DNA from: an uncultured Porphyromonadaceae bacterium
GTDB lineage: Bacteria; Bacteroidota; Bacteroidia; Bacteroidales; Muribaculaceae
Length of the DNA stretch: 22,743 bases
Reading direction: 5' to 3'
Assembly: GCA_900546835.1 (NCBI GenBank)
Contig: UREH01000019.1
Location: forward strand, 1-22,743
The first letter of the stretch is position 1; the number at the start of each line of letters is the position of its first letter. Shown here piece by piece: positions 1 through 7,370 of this stretch. The notes below the pieces were generated by a model. The model was not told where the DNA came from and made no database searches. It worked only from the letters and a program-made list of their open reading frames with translations. The translations under genes and the position numbers were made by a program.

Positions 1-23
1 CGTCAGATGTGTATAAGAGACAG
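1..23 (+). other. Residual Nextera sequencing adaptor (not genomic)
   Basis: These bases are identical to the last 23 bases of the Illumina Nextera read-1 transposase adaptor. Bases 5-23 are the 19-bp Tn5 mosaic end AGATGTGTATAAGAGACAG. Genomic sequence starts at 24 and immediately reads in frame as the end of an efflux adaptor protein. This is a library artefact at a contig end, not a transposon in the organism. Confidence 0.97.
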
Positions 24-24
24 C

Positions 25-144
25 GTGGTTGTAGAGGGCGTAGGCACCAAGGTGCGCGACAACATGGAGATCGCTCCCGTCGACGCAGCCCAGGCAGCAG
101 CTGCAGCGGCCGCACAGGGCCAGCAGCCCCAGCAGGGAAAGTAA
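25..144 (+). CDS. RND efflux periplasmic adaptor (membrane fusion protein), C-terminal fragment
   Basis: Thirty-nine codons and a TAA stop are present; the rest lies beyond the contig end. The peptide begins VVVEGVGTKVRDNMEIAPVD, which resembles the membrane-proximal end of AcrA/MexA-type adaptors, where a segment like 'egl.klrdG..V' closes the last beta domain. It ends in a low-complexity tail of alanines and glutamines (AAAAAAAQGQQPQQGK) that is probably disordered. The adaptor links the inner-membrane pump to the outer-membrane channel in the periplasm. Its stop is 58 bp upstream of the pump gene on the same strand, the usual adaptor-pump-channel order, and that context carries much of the assignment. 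No start codon is visible because the gene is cut by the adaptor junction. Confidence 0.8.
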   Translation: MVVEGVGTKVRDNMEIAPVDAAQAAAAAAAQGQQPQQGK

Positions 145-202
145 TCCCCTCCCCTATCAACCGCAACACTCCAACCAAACAACATCATTCTGAATACCAA
201 CA

Positions 203-3200
203 ATGAAACTGGATACCTTCATAAACCGTCCGGTGCTATCGACGGTTATCTCCATCTTCATAGTGCTGTTGGGTCTGATCGGACTGTCGTCGCTTCCTAT
301 CACGAAGTTCCCTGATATAGCGCCACCTACAATCCGTGTATCGACCACCTACAACGGCGCCAACGCCCAGGCCGTGCTGAATTCGGTGATTGCCCCCCTC
401 GAGGAGTCGATCAACGGAGCCGAAGGCATGACCTACATCGAATCGACGGCCACCAACGCCGGTTCGGCCGATATTTCCGTACACTTCGAGCAGGGTTTCG
501 ACCCCGACATGGCGGCTGTCGACGTGCAGAACCGCGTGTCGAAGGCACTCAACCTGCTACCCGCCGAGGTTACGCAGGTGGGCGTGCAGACCCAGAAACG
601 CCAGAGCTCGATGCTCGTGGGTATCGCCCTCTACAGCGATGTTCCCGAGTACGACGGTGAATTCCTTGACAACTACATGAAAATCAACGTCATCCCGGTG
701 CTCCAGCGTGTGAGCGGCGTGGGTGACGTGATGAGCTTCGGCGGCGACTACTCCATGCGCATATGGATAAAGCCGGAAATCATGGCCCAGTACGGTCTGA
801 CTCCTTCTGACGTGGCTGCCGCACTTAAGGACCAGAACGTCGAGGCCGCCCCCGGCTCGTTTGGCGCCCAGGGCAACCAGAGCTTCCAGTATACGCTGAA
901 ATACCGCGGACGCTACGAGACTCCGGAGGAGTTCGAAAACATCGTGGTACGCACCAACGCCAACGGCGACGTGCTCCGCCTGAAGGATGTAGCCGACGTT
1001 GAGCTGGGCAAGGTGACCTACGACTTCGAGAACACCCTCAACGGCAAGCCCGCAACGATGGCCATCGTATTCCAGACGGCCGGATCGAACGCCACACAGA
1101 TCATCGACGACTGTCTGGCGCAGGTCGACGAGCTCTCGAAAGACCTTCCCTCGGGACTGCACTTCGCCGTTCCGATGAACAACAACGACTTCCTGTTCGC
1201 ATCAATCCACAAGGTAATATCGACGCTTATCGAGGCGTTCATCCTTGTGTTCTTCGTGGTATACGTGTTCCTCAGCGACATCCGAAGCACGCTGATTCCT
1301 GCCATCGCCATCCCAGTGGCCCTGGTAGGCACATTCTTCTTCATGAACCTTATCGGCTTCTCGGTGAACCTCATCACGCTGTCGGCACTTGTGCTTGCGA
1401 TCGCCATCGTGGTCGACGACGCCATCGTGGTGGTGGAAGCCGTGCACGCCAAGCTCGACGCGGGCTACAAGAGTTCGCGCAAGGCTGCTATCGATGCCAT
1501 GAGCGAGATCGGCACGGCCATCATCTCGATTACACTCGTAATGATGCTGGTGTTCATCCCCGTATCGTTCATGCCAGGTACGGCCGGTATCTTCTACCGC
1601 CAGTTCGGTCTGACAATGGCCATAGCCATCGGTCTGTCGGCTCTTAACGCTCTGACGCTGTCGCCGGCGCTGTGTGCCGTGTTCCTCAAGCCCCATCCCG
1701 CGGCCGACGGACACGAACCCTCGCTCAAAGAGCGTATGACCGACGCCTACAGCGCCGCCGGAAAAGCCTACGCCAGCAAGATGCAGACCCTCTGGATTCC
1801 TCTGGGCACGCTCTGCCTGCTGGTGGCTACCGTTACCTTCATGGTGAAGGGATGGTTCGACTTCCCCACCGTGGGCCAGGGCATCATCGCCATAGTATGC
1901 GCCATCGCTACCGTGGCCGGCCTGTTCACCCAGGCGTTCAAGCGCGGCTTCGAGCGTGTGTTCAGCTTCATCCTCAAGCACTACAACAAGTGGACGAGCT
2001 TCTTCATCCGCCACAAAATCTCATGCGCCGGCATCGTGGCCGCCAGCATCGGCATCCTCGTATGGCTCATGAGCACCACCCCGTCGACCCTCGTGCCCAA
2101 CGAGGATACGGGCGTACTCTTCTGTATGGTCGACATGCCCCCGGGCACATCGCAGGAACGCACCATCGAGGTGATGGACCAGGTCGACACGATGCTTATG
2201 AGCATCCCCGCGGTGAAATACTCGCAGAAAATCGCCGGCTATTCGTTTATCGCCGGCCAGGGTGCCACCTACGGTACATTCATCGTGAAGCTCAAGGACT
2301 GGAGCGAGCGCGACAAAAAGACGGAGAGCTCCGACGCCGTGCTCGGTCAGATCTACGCAATGACAGGGCAGCTCGTGAAAGACGGCCGCGTGATGGCATT
2401 CGCACCGCCCATGATCGACGGCTATTCGATGACCAACGGCTTCGAGCTTAAAATGCAGGACAAGACCGGCGGCGACATCGACCAGTTCTTCGCCATCGTG
2501 CAGGGCTTCCTGGCTCAGCTCAACGCCCAGCCGGAAATCCAGATGGCCTACACCACCTTCAACCCCACATTCCCGCAGTATAAGATCGACATCGATGCAG
2601 CCAAGGCCCAGAAGGCCGGCCTTACCACATCGGGCATTCTCTCCACGCTCCAGGGTTACTACGGCTCGATGTACGTTTCGAACTTCAACCGTTTCGGCAA
2701 AATCTACCGCGTGATGATGCAGGCTCCCCCGGAATCGCGCATCTCGCCCGAGACCCTCAAGAATATCAAGATCCGCTCGGCCAACGGCTCGATGGCCTCG
2801 CTGGAGAACTTCGTGACTCTCGAAAAGGTTTACGGTCCCGACCTTCTGAACCGCTTCAACCTGTTCACCTCCATCTCCGTGACCGGTTCGCCCGCCCAGG
2901 GCTACTCGTCGGGCCAGGCCCTCGAAGCCATCGCCCGCGTTGCCCAACAGACGCTGCCCCAGGGCTACGGCTACGAATATTCCGGCATGACGCGCGAGGA
3001 AGGCGAAAGCGGCTCGGGCAACACCACGGCCATCATCTTCGGCCTCTGCCTGCTGTTCGTCTACCTGCTTCTCTCAGCCCAGTATGAAAGCTACATCATC
3101 CCCTGGGCCGTTATCCTCTCGATTCCGTTCGGCCTTATGGGCTCGTTCGTGTTCGCCAAGATATTCGACGTGAACAACAATATCTACCTGCAGATCGCGC

Positions 3201-3583
3201 TGATCATGCTTATCGGTCTTCTGGCCAAGAACGCCATCCTTATCGTGGAATTCGCGCTCGAACGCCGCCGCACGGGCATGTCGGTTGTCAACGCCGCCAT
3301 CGCCGGCGCCGAGGCCCGTCTGCGTCCTATCCTCATGACGTCGTTGGCCCTGATCATCGGCCTCCTGCCCATGATGTTCGCATCGGGTGTAGGCGCCAAC
3401 GGCAACCGCGCCCTTGGTGTAGGCTCAATCGGCGGCATGCTCATAGGCATGATTCTGCAGATTCTGATAGTGCCTGCCCTGTTTGTGGCCTTCCAACTCA
3501 TCCAGGAGAAGATCACCCCGCTGAAGTGGGAGGACACCGACAACGCCGGCATCGAGAGCGAAATCGAGCAGTATTCGCGCTAA
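203..3583 (+). CDS. RND multidrug efflux pump, inner-membrane permease (AcrB/HAE1 type), enlarged
   Basis: This is the proton-driven inner-membrane component of a tripartite efflux pump. The N-terminus (FINRPVLSTVISIFIVLLGLIGLSSLPITKFPDIAPPTIRV) is typical of the HAE1 family: TM1 followed by the first porter segment. The proton-relay aspartates lie in TM4 as VVDDAIVVVE (D405, D406; AcrB D407/D408). The TM10 lysine is in LLAKNAILIVEFA (K1009; AcrB K940). Two large periplasmic loops (about 35-335 and 625-955) are in the expected places. The protein has 1126 residues against about 1050 for AcrB. The aspartate and lysine offsets place an insertion of about 71 residues between them, probably in the cytoplasmic stretch between TM6 and TM7. 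That stretch contains two extra hydrophobic segments (about 529-548 and 554-577). The substrate cannot be read from the sequence. Confidence 0.95.
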   Translation: MKLDTFINRPVLSTVISIFIVLLGLIGLSSLPITKFPDIAPPTIRVSTTYNGANAQAVLNSVIAPLEESINGAEGMTYIESTATNAGSADISVHFEQGFDPDMAAVDVQNRVSKALNLLPAEVTQVGVQTQKRQSSMLVGIALYSDVPEYDGEFLDNYMKINVIPVLQRVSGVGDVMSFGGDYSMRIWIKPEIMAQYGLTPSDVAAALKDQNVEAAPGSFGAQGNQSFQYTLKYRGRYETPEEFENIVVRTNANGDVLRLKDVADVELGKVTYDFENTLNGKPATMAIVFQTAGSNATQIIDDCLAQVDELSKDLPSGLHFAVPMNNNDFLFASIHKVISTLIEAFILVFFVVYVFLSDIRSTLIPAIAIPVALVGTFFFMNLIGFSVNLITLSALVLAIAIVVDDAIVVVEAVHAKLDAGYKSSRKAAIDAMSEIGTAIISITLVMMLVFIPVSFMPGTAGIFYRQFGLTMAIAIGLSALNALTLSPALCAVFLKPHPAADGHEPSLKERMTDAYSAAGKAYASKMQTLWIPLGTLCLLVATVTFMVKGWFDFPTVGQGIIAIVCAIATVAGLFTQAFKRGFERVFSFILKHYNKWTSFFIRHKISCAGIVAASIGILVWLMSTTPSTLVPNEDTGVLFCMVDMPPGTSQERTIEVMDQVDTMLMSIPAVKYSQKIAGYSFIAGQGATYGTFIVKLKDWSERDKKTESSDAVLGQIYAMTGQLVKDGRVMAFAPPMIDGYSMTNGFELKMQDKTGGDIDQFFAIVQGFLAQLNAQPEIQMAYTTFNPTFPQYKIDIDAAKAQKAGLTTSGILSTLQGYYGSMYVSNFNRFGKIYRVMMQAPPESRISPETLKNIKIRSANGSMASLENFVTLEKVYGPDLLNRFNLFTSISVTGSPAQGYSSGQALEAIARVAQQTLPQGYGYEYSGMTREEGESGSGNTTAIIFGLCLLFVYLLLSAQYESYIIPWAVILSIPFGLMGSFVFAKIFDVNNNIYLQIALIMLIGLLAKNAILIVEFALERRRTGMSVVNAAIAGAEARLRPILMTSLALIIGLLPMMFASGVGANGNRALGVGSIGGMLIGMILQILIVPALFVAFQLIQEKITPLKWEDTDNAGIESEIEQYSR

Positions 3584-3617
3584 CATTCAGATTTTGAACA
3601 GTTACCAATAGATTAAG

Positions 3618-5003
3618 ATGAAAGCAACCACTATAATGCGCCTGGGCGCAGCCTCGCTGCTGGGAGCGGCCATGATGTCGTCGTGTCATATCTACAACAA
3701 GTTCGACATGCCGACCGACACCGACCTGACCCGCAGCTATGTCGAGGCCCGCGACGCCGAAGTAGACTCGGCCGCCTTGGGCAACCTGGGCTGGGAGAAG
3801 GTATTCACCGACCCCCTGCTCCAGGACTATATCAACCGCGCTCTTGCCAACAACACCAACCTTGAAAACGCCCGTCTGAACGTCGACGTGGCCCGCGCCA
3901 ACCTTCTGGGCGCCAAGCTGAGCTATCTCCCCTCCGTGGCCTTCACGCCCAACGGAGCCGGAGCCAGCTACGCCCACAGCCCGATGAGCTGGACCTACAC
4001 GCTCCCCATCAGCATCAGCTGGGAAATCGACGTGTTCGGCAAGATTCTGAACAACAAACGCTCGGCTCAGGCCGCGCTCGAACTCCAGCAGGACTACCAT
4101 CAGGCCGTGCGCTCGCAGATAATCACGGGTGTGGCATCGTGCTACTACTCCATCGCCACTCTCAAGGCACAGCTCGAGCTCTCGCGCGAGACGGCCGACA
4201 TATGGGCCAAGAGCGTGCAGATCATGAAGGACTACAAGGAGGCCGGACGCGTAACGCAGGCCGCCGTGGTCCAGAGCGAGGCCCAGTACTGGAGCATCCT
4301 CGCCCAGATCACCGACCTCGAGACATCGCTCACGCAGGCCAACAACTCACTCTCGCTGCTCCTCAACGAAGGTCCCGCCACATGGGAGGTTCCCGCAGCC
4401 GCACGGCTCGAGACACCGCAGATACTTCGCGAGGGAATCGAGATGCGCGAGCTTGCACGCCGCCCCGACGTGCGCGCCGCCGAGCAGCAGCTCGCCACGG
4501 CCTACTACGCCACCAACATAGCCCGCACGGCCTTCTACCCCGGAATCACCATAAGTAGCAACGGCGGTTTCACCAATCTGCTGGGTTCGTTTATCAAAAA
4601 TCCCGGCGACTGGTTCATCCAGCTGGCCGGACAGCTGACGGCGCCCCTCTTTGCCCGCGGCCAGAACATCGCCCGCCTCAAAGGGGCGAAGCTGCAGCAG
4701 GAGCAGGCCATGAACTCGTTTGAGTACACTCTGCTCTCGGCGGCCTCCGAGGTAAACAACTACGTGACTGCCCTCGACAAGACGGCCGAGAAATCGGCTT
4801 TCCTGGCCAAGCAGGTCGCCGACCTCGTGGAGGCCGTGGAAGCCACCAACCTGCTTCTGGCCTACGACGGCAAGACAACCTACCTCGAGGTGCTGAACGC
4901 CCAGAGCTCGCTTCTGAGCGCGCAGATGAGCCAGCTCTCAACCGAGCTCGCCCGCGAGCAGGCGCTCATCAATCTCTACCAGTCGCTCGGCGGCGGCCGC
5001 TAA
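3618..5003 (+). CDS. Outer-membrane efflux channel lipoprotein (TolC/OprM/NodT family)
   Basis: This 461-residue protein is the outer-membrane exit duct of the efflux system. It begins with a lipoprotein signal peptide, and the lipobox MSSC places the acylated cysteine at residue 23, as in OprM-type channels (TolC itself is not acylated). The body shows the two repeated outer-membrane-factor halves rich in alpha-helical heptads (about 60-250 and 270-460), with family-typical pieces such as ISWEIDVFGK, ARRPDVRAAEQQLATAYYATNIARTAFYPGITISS and LLAYDGKTTYLEVLNAQSSLLSAQ. The length is normal for the family. It starts 34 bp after the pump stop and is almost certainly cotranscribed. The start is fixed by the signal peptide. 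Confidence 0.94.
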   Translation: MKATTIMRLGAASLLGAAMMSSCHIYNKFDMPTDTDLTRSYVEARDAEVDSAALGNLGWEKVFTDPLLQDYINRALANNTNLENARLNVDVARANLLGAKLSYLPSVAFTPNGAGASYAHSPMSWTYTLPISISWEIDVFGKILNNKRSAQAALELQQDYHQAVRSQIITGVASCYYSIATLKAQLELSRETADIWAKSVQIMKDYKEAGRVTQAAVVQSEAQYWSILAQITDLETSLTQANNSLSLLLNEGPATWEVPAAARLETPQILREGIEMRELARRPDVRAAEQQLATAYYATNIARTAFYPGITISSNGGFTNLLGSFIKNPGDWFIQLAGQLTAPLFARGQNIARLKGAKLQQEQAMNSFEYTLLSAASEVNNYVTALDKTAEKSAFLAKQVADLVEAVEATNLLLAYDGKTTYLEVLNAQSSLLSAQMSQLSTELAREQALINLYQSLGGGR

Positions 5004-5013
5004 TCGGCCTTTG

Positions 5014-5040
5014 GCGGGCGTTTCATCCTGTTACGCCTGC
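5014..5040 (+). terminator. Hairpin after the efflux operon (possible terminator)
   Basis: Bases 5014-5021 (GCGGGCGT) pair with 5033-5040 (ACGCCTGC) as an 8-bp stem with one G-U pair and an 11-nt loop, starting 11 bp after the channel-gene stop. There is no U-tract after it, so a role as intrinsic terminator is only suggested by position. Confidence 0.3.
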
Positions 5041-5060
5041 GGAAGGAGGCTCTGCAAACC

Positions 5061-5134
5061 ATGTAGGGACATGCCTTCGGCATGTATAATTCGCTGATAA
5101 ACAACTGATACATCGCACAGCGATGTCCCTACAT
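5061..5134. repeat. Composite inverted-repeat element with two inner hairpins
   Basis: The ends form a perfect 12-bp inverted repeat: ATGTAGGGACAT at 5061-5072 and ATGTCCCTACAT at 5123-5134. Each end also belongs to its own small hairpin with a 3-nt loop and 7-bp stem: ACATGCC-TTC-GGCATGT (5069-5085) and ACATCGC-ACA-GCGATGT (5110-5126). The element can therefore fold as one long stem or as two short hairpins. It resembles the short non-coding palindromic (REP or MITE-like) elements found between genes. I see no second copy in this window. Confidence 0.7.
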
Positions 5135-5249
5135 TGATAAGGAAGTCCTTCCGGTGTCCGGGAAAAGGCCAAGCTTCCGAAAGAGAAATACTACTGAAGA
5201 GCAGCGGAAATTCCGGCGCGGCGGTGAGACTAATCTGAAATTTAATTGT

Positions 5250-5257
5250 TACATTTG
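5250..5257 (+). promoter_or_regulatory. Bacteroidota -7 box upstream of lpxA
   Basis: TACATTTG matches the Bacteroidota -7 consensus TAnnTTTG exactly. It would start transcription about 85 nt before the lpxA ATG. No convincing -33 TTTG is seen about 20 bp upstream. Confidence 0.45.
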
Positions 5258-5305
5258 CGGGTGCGCTTTCCTGAGGTCCGCACGGCCCGACGGAGCGACA
5301 CCCGC
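5257..5305 (+). promoter_or_regulatory. Hairpin in the lpxA 5' leader
   Basis: GCGGGTG (5257-5263) pairs perfectly with CACCCGC (5299-5305). After a 1-nt bulge (A5298) the stem continues as CGCT (5264-5267) with AGCG (5294-5297). This is an 11-bp interrupted stem near the predicted 5' end of the lpxA transcript. No known riboswitch was recognised. Confidence 0.35.
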
Positions 5306-5346
5306 AATTACCATCCATCCTCAATACATACACCCACTACACTACC

Positions 5347-6135
5347 ATGATCAGCCCGTTAGCTTATGTCGACGCTTCGGCCAAAATCGGCGCCAACGTC
5401 ACCATCCACCCGTTCGCCTATATCGACAAGGATGTCGTAATCGGCGACGGCTGCGAAATAAAGCCTTACGCATCGGTGCTCGCCGGCACCCGCATGGGCA
5501 AGAACAGCCGCGTATATCAGGGCGCCATAATCGGAGCCGAACCTCAGGATTTCCGCTGGAAAGGTGAGCCTACGGAATGTATTATCGGCGACGATAACGT
5601 GATCCGTGAAAACGTGATCATCAACCGAGGCATTCATCCCGAGGGAGGTACGCGCATCGGCGACGGCAATTTCCTGATGGCAAAATGCCATATCGGACAC
5701 GATTCGGTAATCAAAGGGAAATGCGTGCTGGGCAACGGCGTGACCATGGCCGGCGACTGCACCGTCGACGAGTGTACCATCCTGTCGTCGAACGCCGTGG
5801 TCCACGAAAACTCGCACATAGGCAAGTGGGTGCTCGTGAAGGGCGGATGCCGTATAGCAGGCAACGTGCCTCCCTACATCATCGTAGCCCACAACCCGGT
5901 GGCCTACTACGGCGTAAACGCCTACATAATGCGTAAGAACGGCTACACCGAAGACCAGATCAGCGAGATAGCCAAAGCCTACCGCAACGTATATCAGAGC
6001 GGCATCTCGGTATACAACGCGCTGCAGCGTATCGAGGCCGACGTGGCACCGTCCGAAACACGCAGTTCGATCATCGACTTCGTGCGGAGCCACAATCTGC
6101 GTATCGTGGCCCTTCCGATCGATATGCTCGACTGA
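5347..6135 (+). CDS. lpxA: Acyl-[ACP]-UDP-N-acetylglucosamine O-acyltransferase
   Basis: LpxA catalyses the first step of lipid A synthesis, moving a hydroxyacyl chain from acyl carrier protein to the 3-OH of UDP-GlcNAc in the cytoplasm. The 262-residue protein is the usual length. Its first 190 residues are a left-handed beta-helix of hexapeptide repeats (ASAKIGANVTIHPFAYIDKDVVIGDG...). The catalytic histidine lies in CHIGHD (H118; E. coli H125). The region NVPPYIIVAHNPVAYYGVNAYIMRKNGYT matches the turn into the helical C-terminal domain seen in Bacteroidales LpxA proteins. It appears to be the first gene of a unit with pfkA, 77 bp downstream. In many Bacteroidota lpxA follows a fused lpxC-fabZ gene; here it follows an efflux operon. 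A second LpxA-like paralogue elsewhere in the genome is possible. Confidence 0.92.
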   Translation: MISPLAYVDASAKIGANVTIHPFAYIDKDVVIGDGCEIKPYASVLAGTRMGKNSRVYQGAIIGAEPQDFRWKGEPTECIIGDDNVIRENVIINRGIHPEGGTRIGDGNFLMAKCHIGHDSVIKGKCVLGNGVTMAGDCTVDECTILSSNAVVHENSHIGKWVLVKGGCRIAGNVPPYIIVAHNPVAYYGVNAYIMRKNGYTEDQISEIAKAYRNVYQSGISVYNALQRIEADVAPSETRSSIIDFVRSHNLRIVALPIDMLD

Positions 6136-6212
6136 CGGCGTGAGCGACCCGCTACCCTACCCGACTTTTAACCATCCTACCCGACCCAAGCTATCTTACA
6201 CTCATTCCCATC

Positions 6213-7193
6213 ATGGCAGAAATCAAGTGCATAGGCATCCTGACCTCCGGAGGCGACGCCCCCGGAATGAATGCCGCCATCCGCGCCGTGACCCGCTCGG
6301 CGATATTCAGCGGTTTCAAAGTGAAGGGTATCTACCGCGGCTACCGCGGTCTGATTACCGACGAGATCATCGACTTCACCACCTCCAACGTGTCGAACAT
6401 CATACAGCGCGGCGGCACGATCCTCAAGACGGCACGCTGTAAGGAGTTCCAGACTCCCGAAGGGCGTCAGCTGGCCTACGATACACTCAAGCGCCACGGC
6501 ATCGACGCCCTGGTGGTAATCGGCGGCGACGGCTCGCTGACGGGTGCCCGCATCTTCGCCAACGAGTTCAACTTCCCCATAATCGGCCTGCCCGGCACTA
6601 TCGACAACGACCTCTACGGCACCGACTCGACCATAGGCTACGATACGGCGCTCAACACCATCATGGAATGCGTCGACAAAATCCGCGACACGGCCACGAG
6701 CCATGAGCGCCTCTTCTTCATCGAGGTGATGGGCCGCGACGCCGGCTTCCTGGCGCTCAACGGCGCAATTGCCTCGGGCGCCGAGGCGGCGATCATCCCC
6801 GAGATCTCCACAGAGGTCGACCAGTTGGCCGAACTGATTCAGAACGGCTTCCGCAAGAGCAAGAACTCATCGATCGTGCTCGTGGCCGAAAGCCCTGTCA
6901 CCGGTGGAGCCATGGGTATCGCCAAGCGTGTGGAGGAGGAATATCCTCAATACGACGTGCGCGTGTCGATTCTGGGCCACCTGCAGCGTGGCGGCTCGCC
7001 CACGGCCTACGACCGCATCCTGGCCTCGCGCATGGGAGCTGCCGCCATCGACGCCCTGCTCGATGACCAGCGCAACGTGATGATCGGCATCAAAAACGAC
7101 GAAATCGTCTACGTGCCCTTCGTGAAGGCCATCAAAAACGACAAGCCCATCAACCGCGACCTGCTCAACACCCTCCGCCGCCTCTCCATCTGA
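6213..7193 (+). CDS. pfkA: ATP-dependent 6-phosphofructokinase
   Basis: PfkA phosphorylates fructose 6-phosphate to fructose 1,6-bisphosphate, the committed step of glycolysis. The 326-residue protein has the short bacterial length. The phosphate-binding loop [11 protein letters not shown] is at 11-21. GGDGS at 104-108 keeps the glycine that marks ATP use rather than pyrophosphate. The catalytic loop PGTIDND (127-133, D131 and D133) and the substrate-binding MGRDAGF segment (from about 173) are present, and the C-terminal part has [16 protein letters not shown]. No TAnnTTTG box is visible in the 77-bp gap after lpxA, so cotranscription with lpxA is likely. Confidence 0.96.
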   Translation: MAEIKCIGILTSGGDAPGMNAAIRAVTRSAIFSGFKVKGIYRGYRGLITDEIIDFTTSNVSNIIQRGGTILKTARCKEFQTPEGRQLAYDTLKRHGIDALVVIGGDGSLTGARIFANEFNFPIIGLPGTIDNDLYGTDSTIGYDTALNTIMECVDKIRDTATSHERLFFIEVMGRDAGFLALNGAIASGAEAAIIPEISTEVDQLAELIQNGFRKSKNSSIVLVAESPVTGGAMGIAKRVEEEYPQYDVRVSILGHLQRGGSPTAYDRILASRMGAAAIDALLDDQRNVMIGIKNDEIVYVPFVKAIKNDKPINRDLLNTLRRLSI

Positions 7194-7222
7194 TTACCGC
7201 AACATTTTACCTTGACATAACT

Positions 7223-7260
7223 GCACCCCGAAGCGCCCTTTCTCCGGCGCCTCGGGGTGC
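7223..7260. terminator. Hairpin between the convergent pfkA and aroB genes
   Basis: A 15-bp stem with one mismatch (7223-7237 with 7246-7260) encloses an 8-nt loop, in the gap where pfkA (+) and aroB (-) converge. It is very GC-rich and symmetric, so it could stop transcription from both sides. There is no T-run on either strand next to it, so the terminator call is positional. Confidence 0.5.
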
Positions 7261-7302
7261 AATGCATCCAAGAACAGGTGTTCAAAACGCAGGTGGATGG
7301 GA

Positions 7303-7347
7303 GAGGGGAATTTTGGGACCTCGGGGGCTTTAGGGAGCTTGGGGAGT
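7303..7347. repeat. Degenerate tandem array, 9-nt period (CCC-A type)
   Basis: Read on the plus strand, five consecutive 9-mers share a G-rich core in the same phase: GAGGGGAAT, TTTGGGACC, TCGGGGGCT, TTAGGGAGC, TTGGGGAGT. On the minus strand, the direction of aroB, this reads as nnyCCCnAA. It lies just past the aroB stop codon (7373-7371). Confidence 0.5.
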
Positions 7348-7370
7348 ATAGAGGGTTGGAGTAAAGGAAT

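Noticed and set aside
9..206. Open frame of 65 codons at the contig start
   Set aside because: It begins inside the sequencing adaptor and overlaps the efflux adaptor end in another frame, so it is an artefact.
1202..2947. Long antisense frames in the efflux pump gene (270 and 308 codons)
   Set aside because: Same reason: shadows of the pump's codon bias, with no signal peptide, motif or independent promoter.
5154..5567. 137-codon frame running from the intergenic region into lpxA
   Set aside because: It overlaps the lpxA start in another frame and the intergenic repeat; the lpxA frame is well supported.
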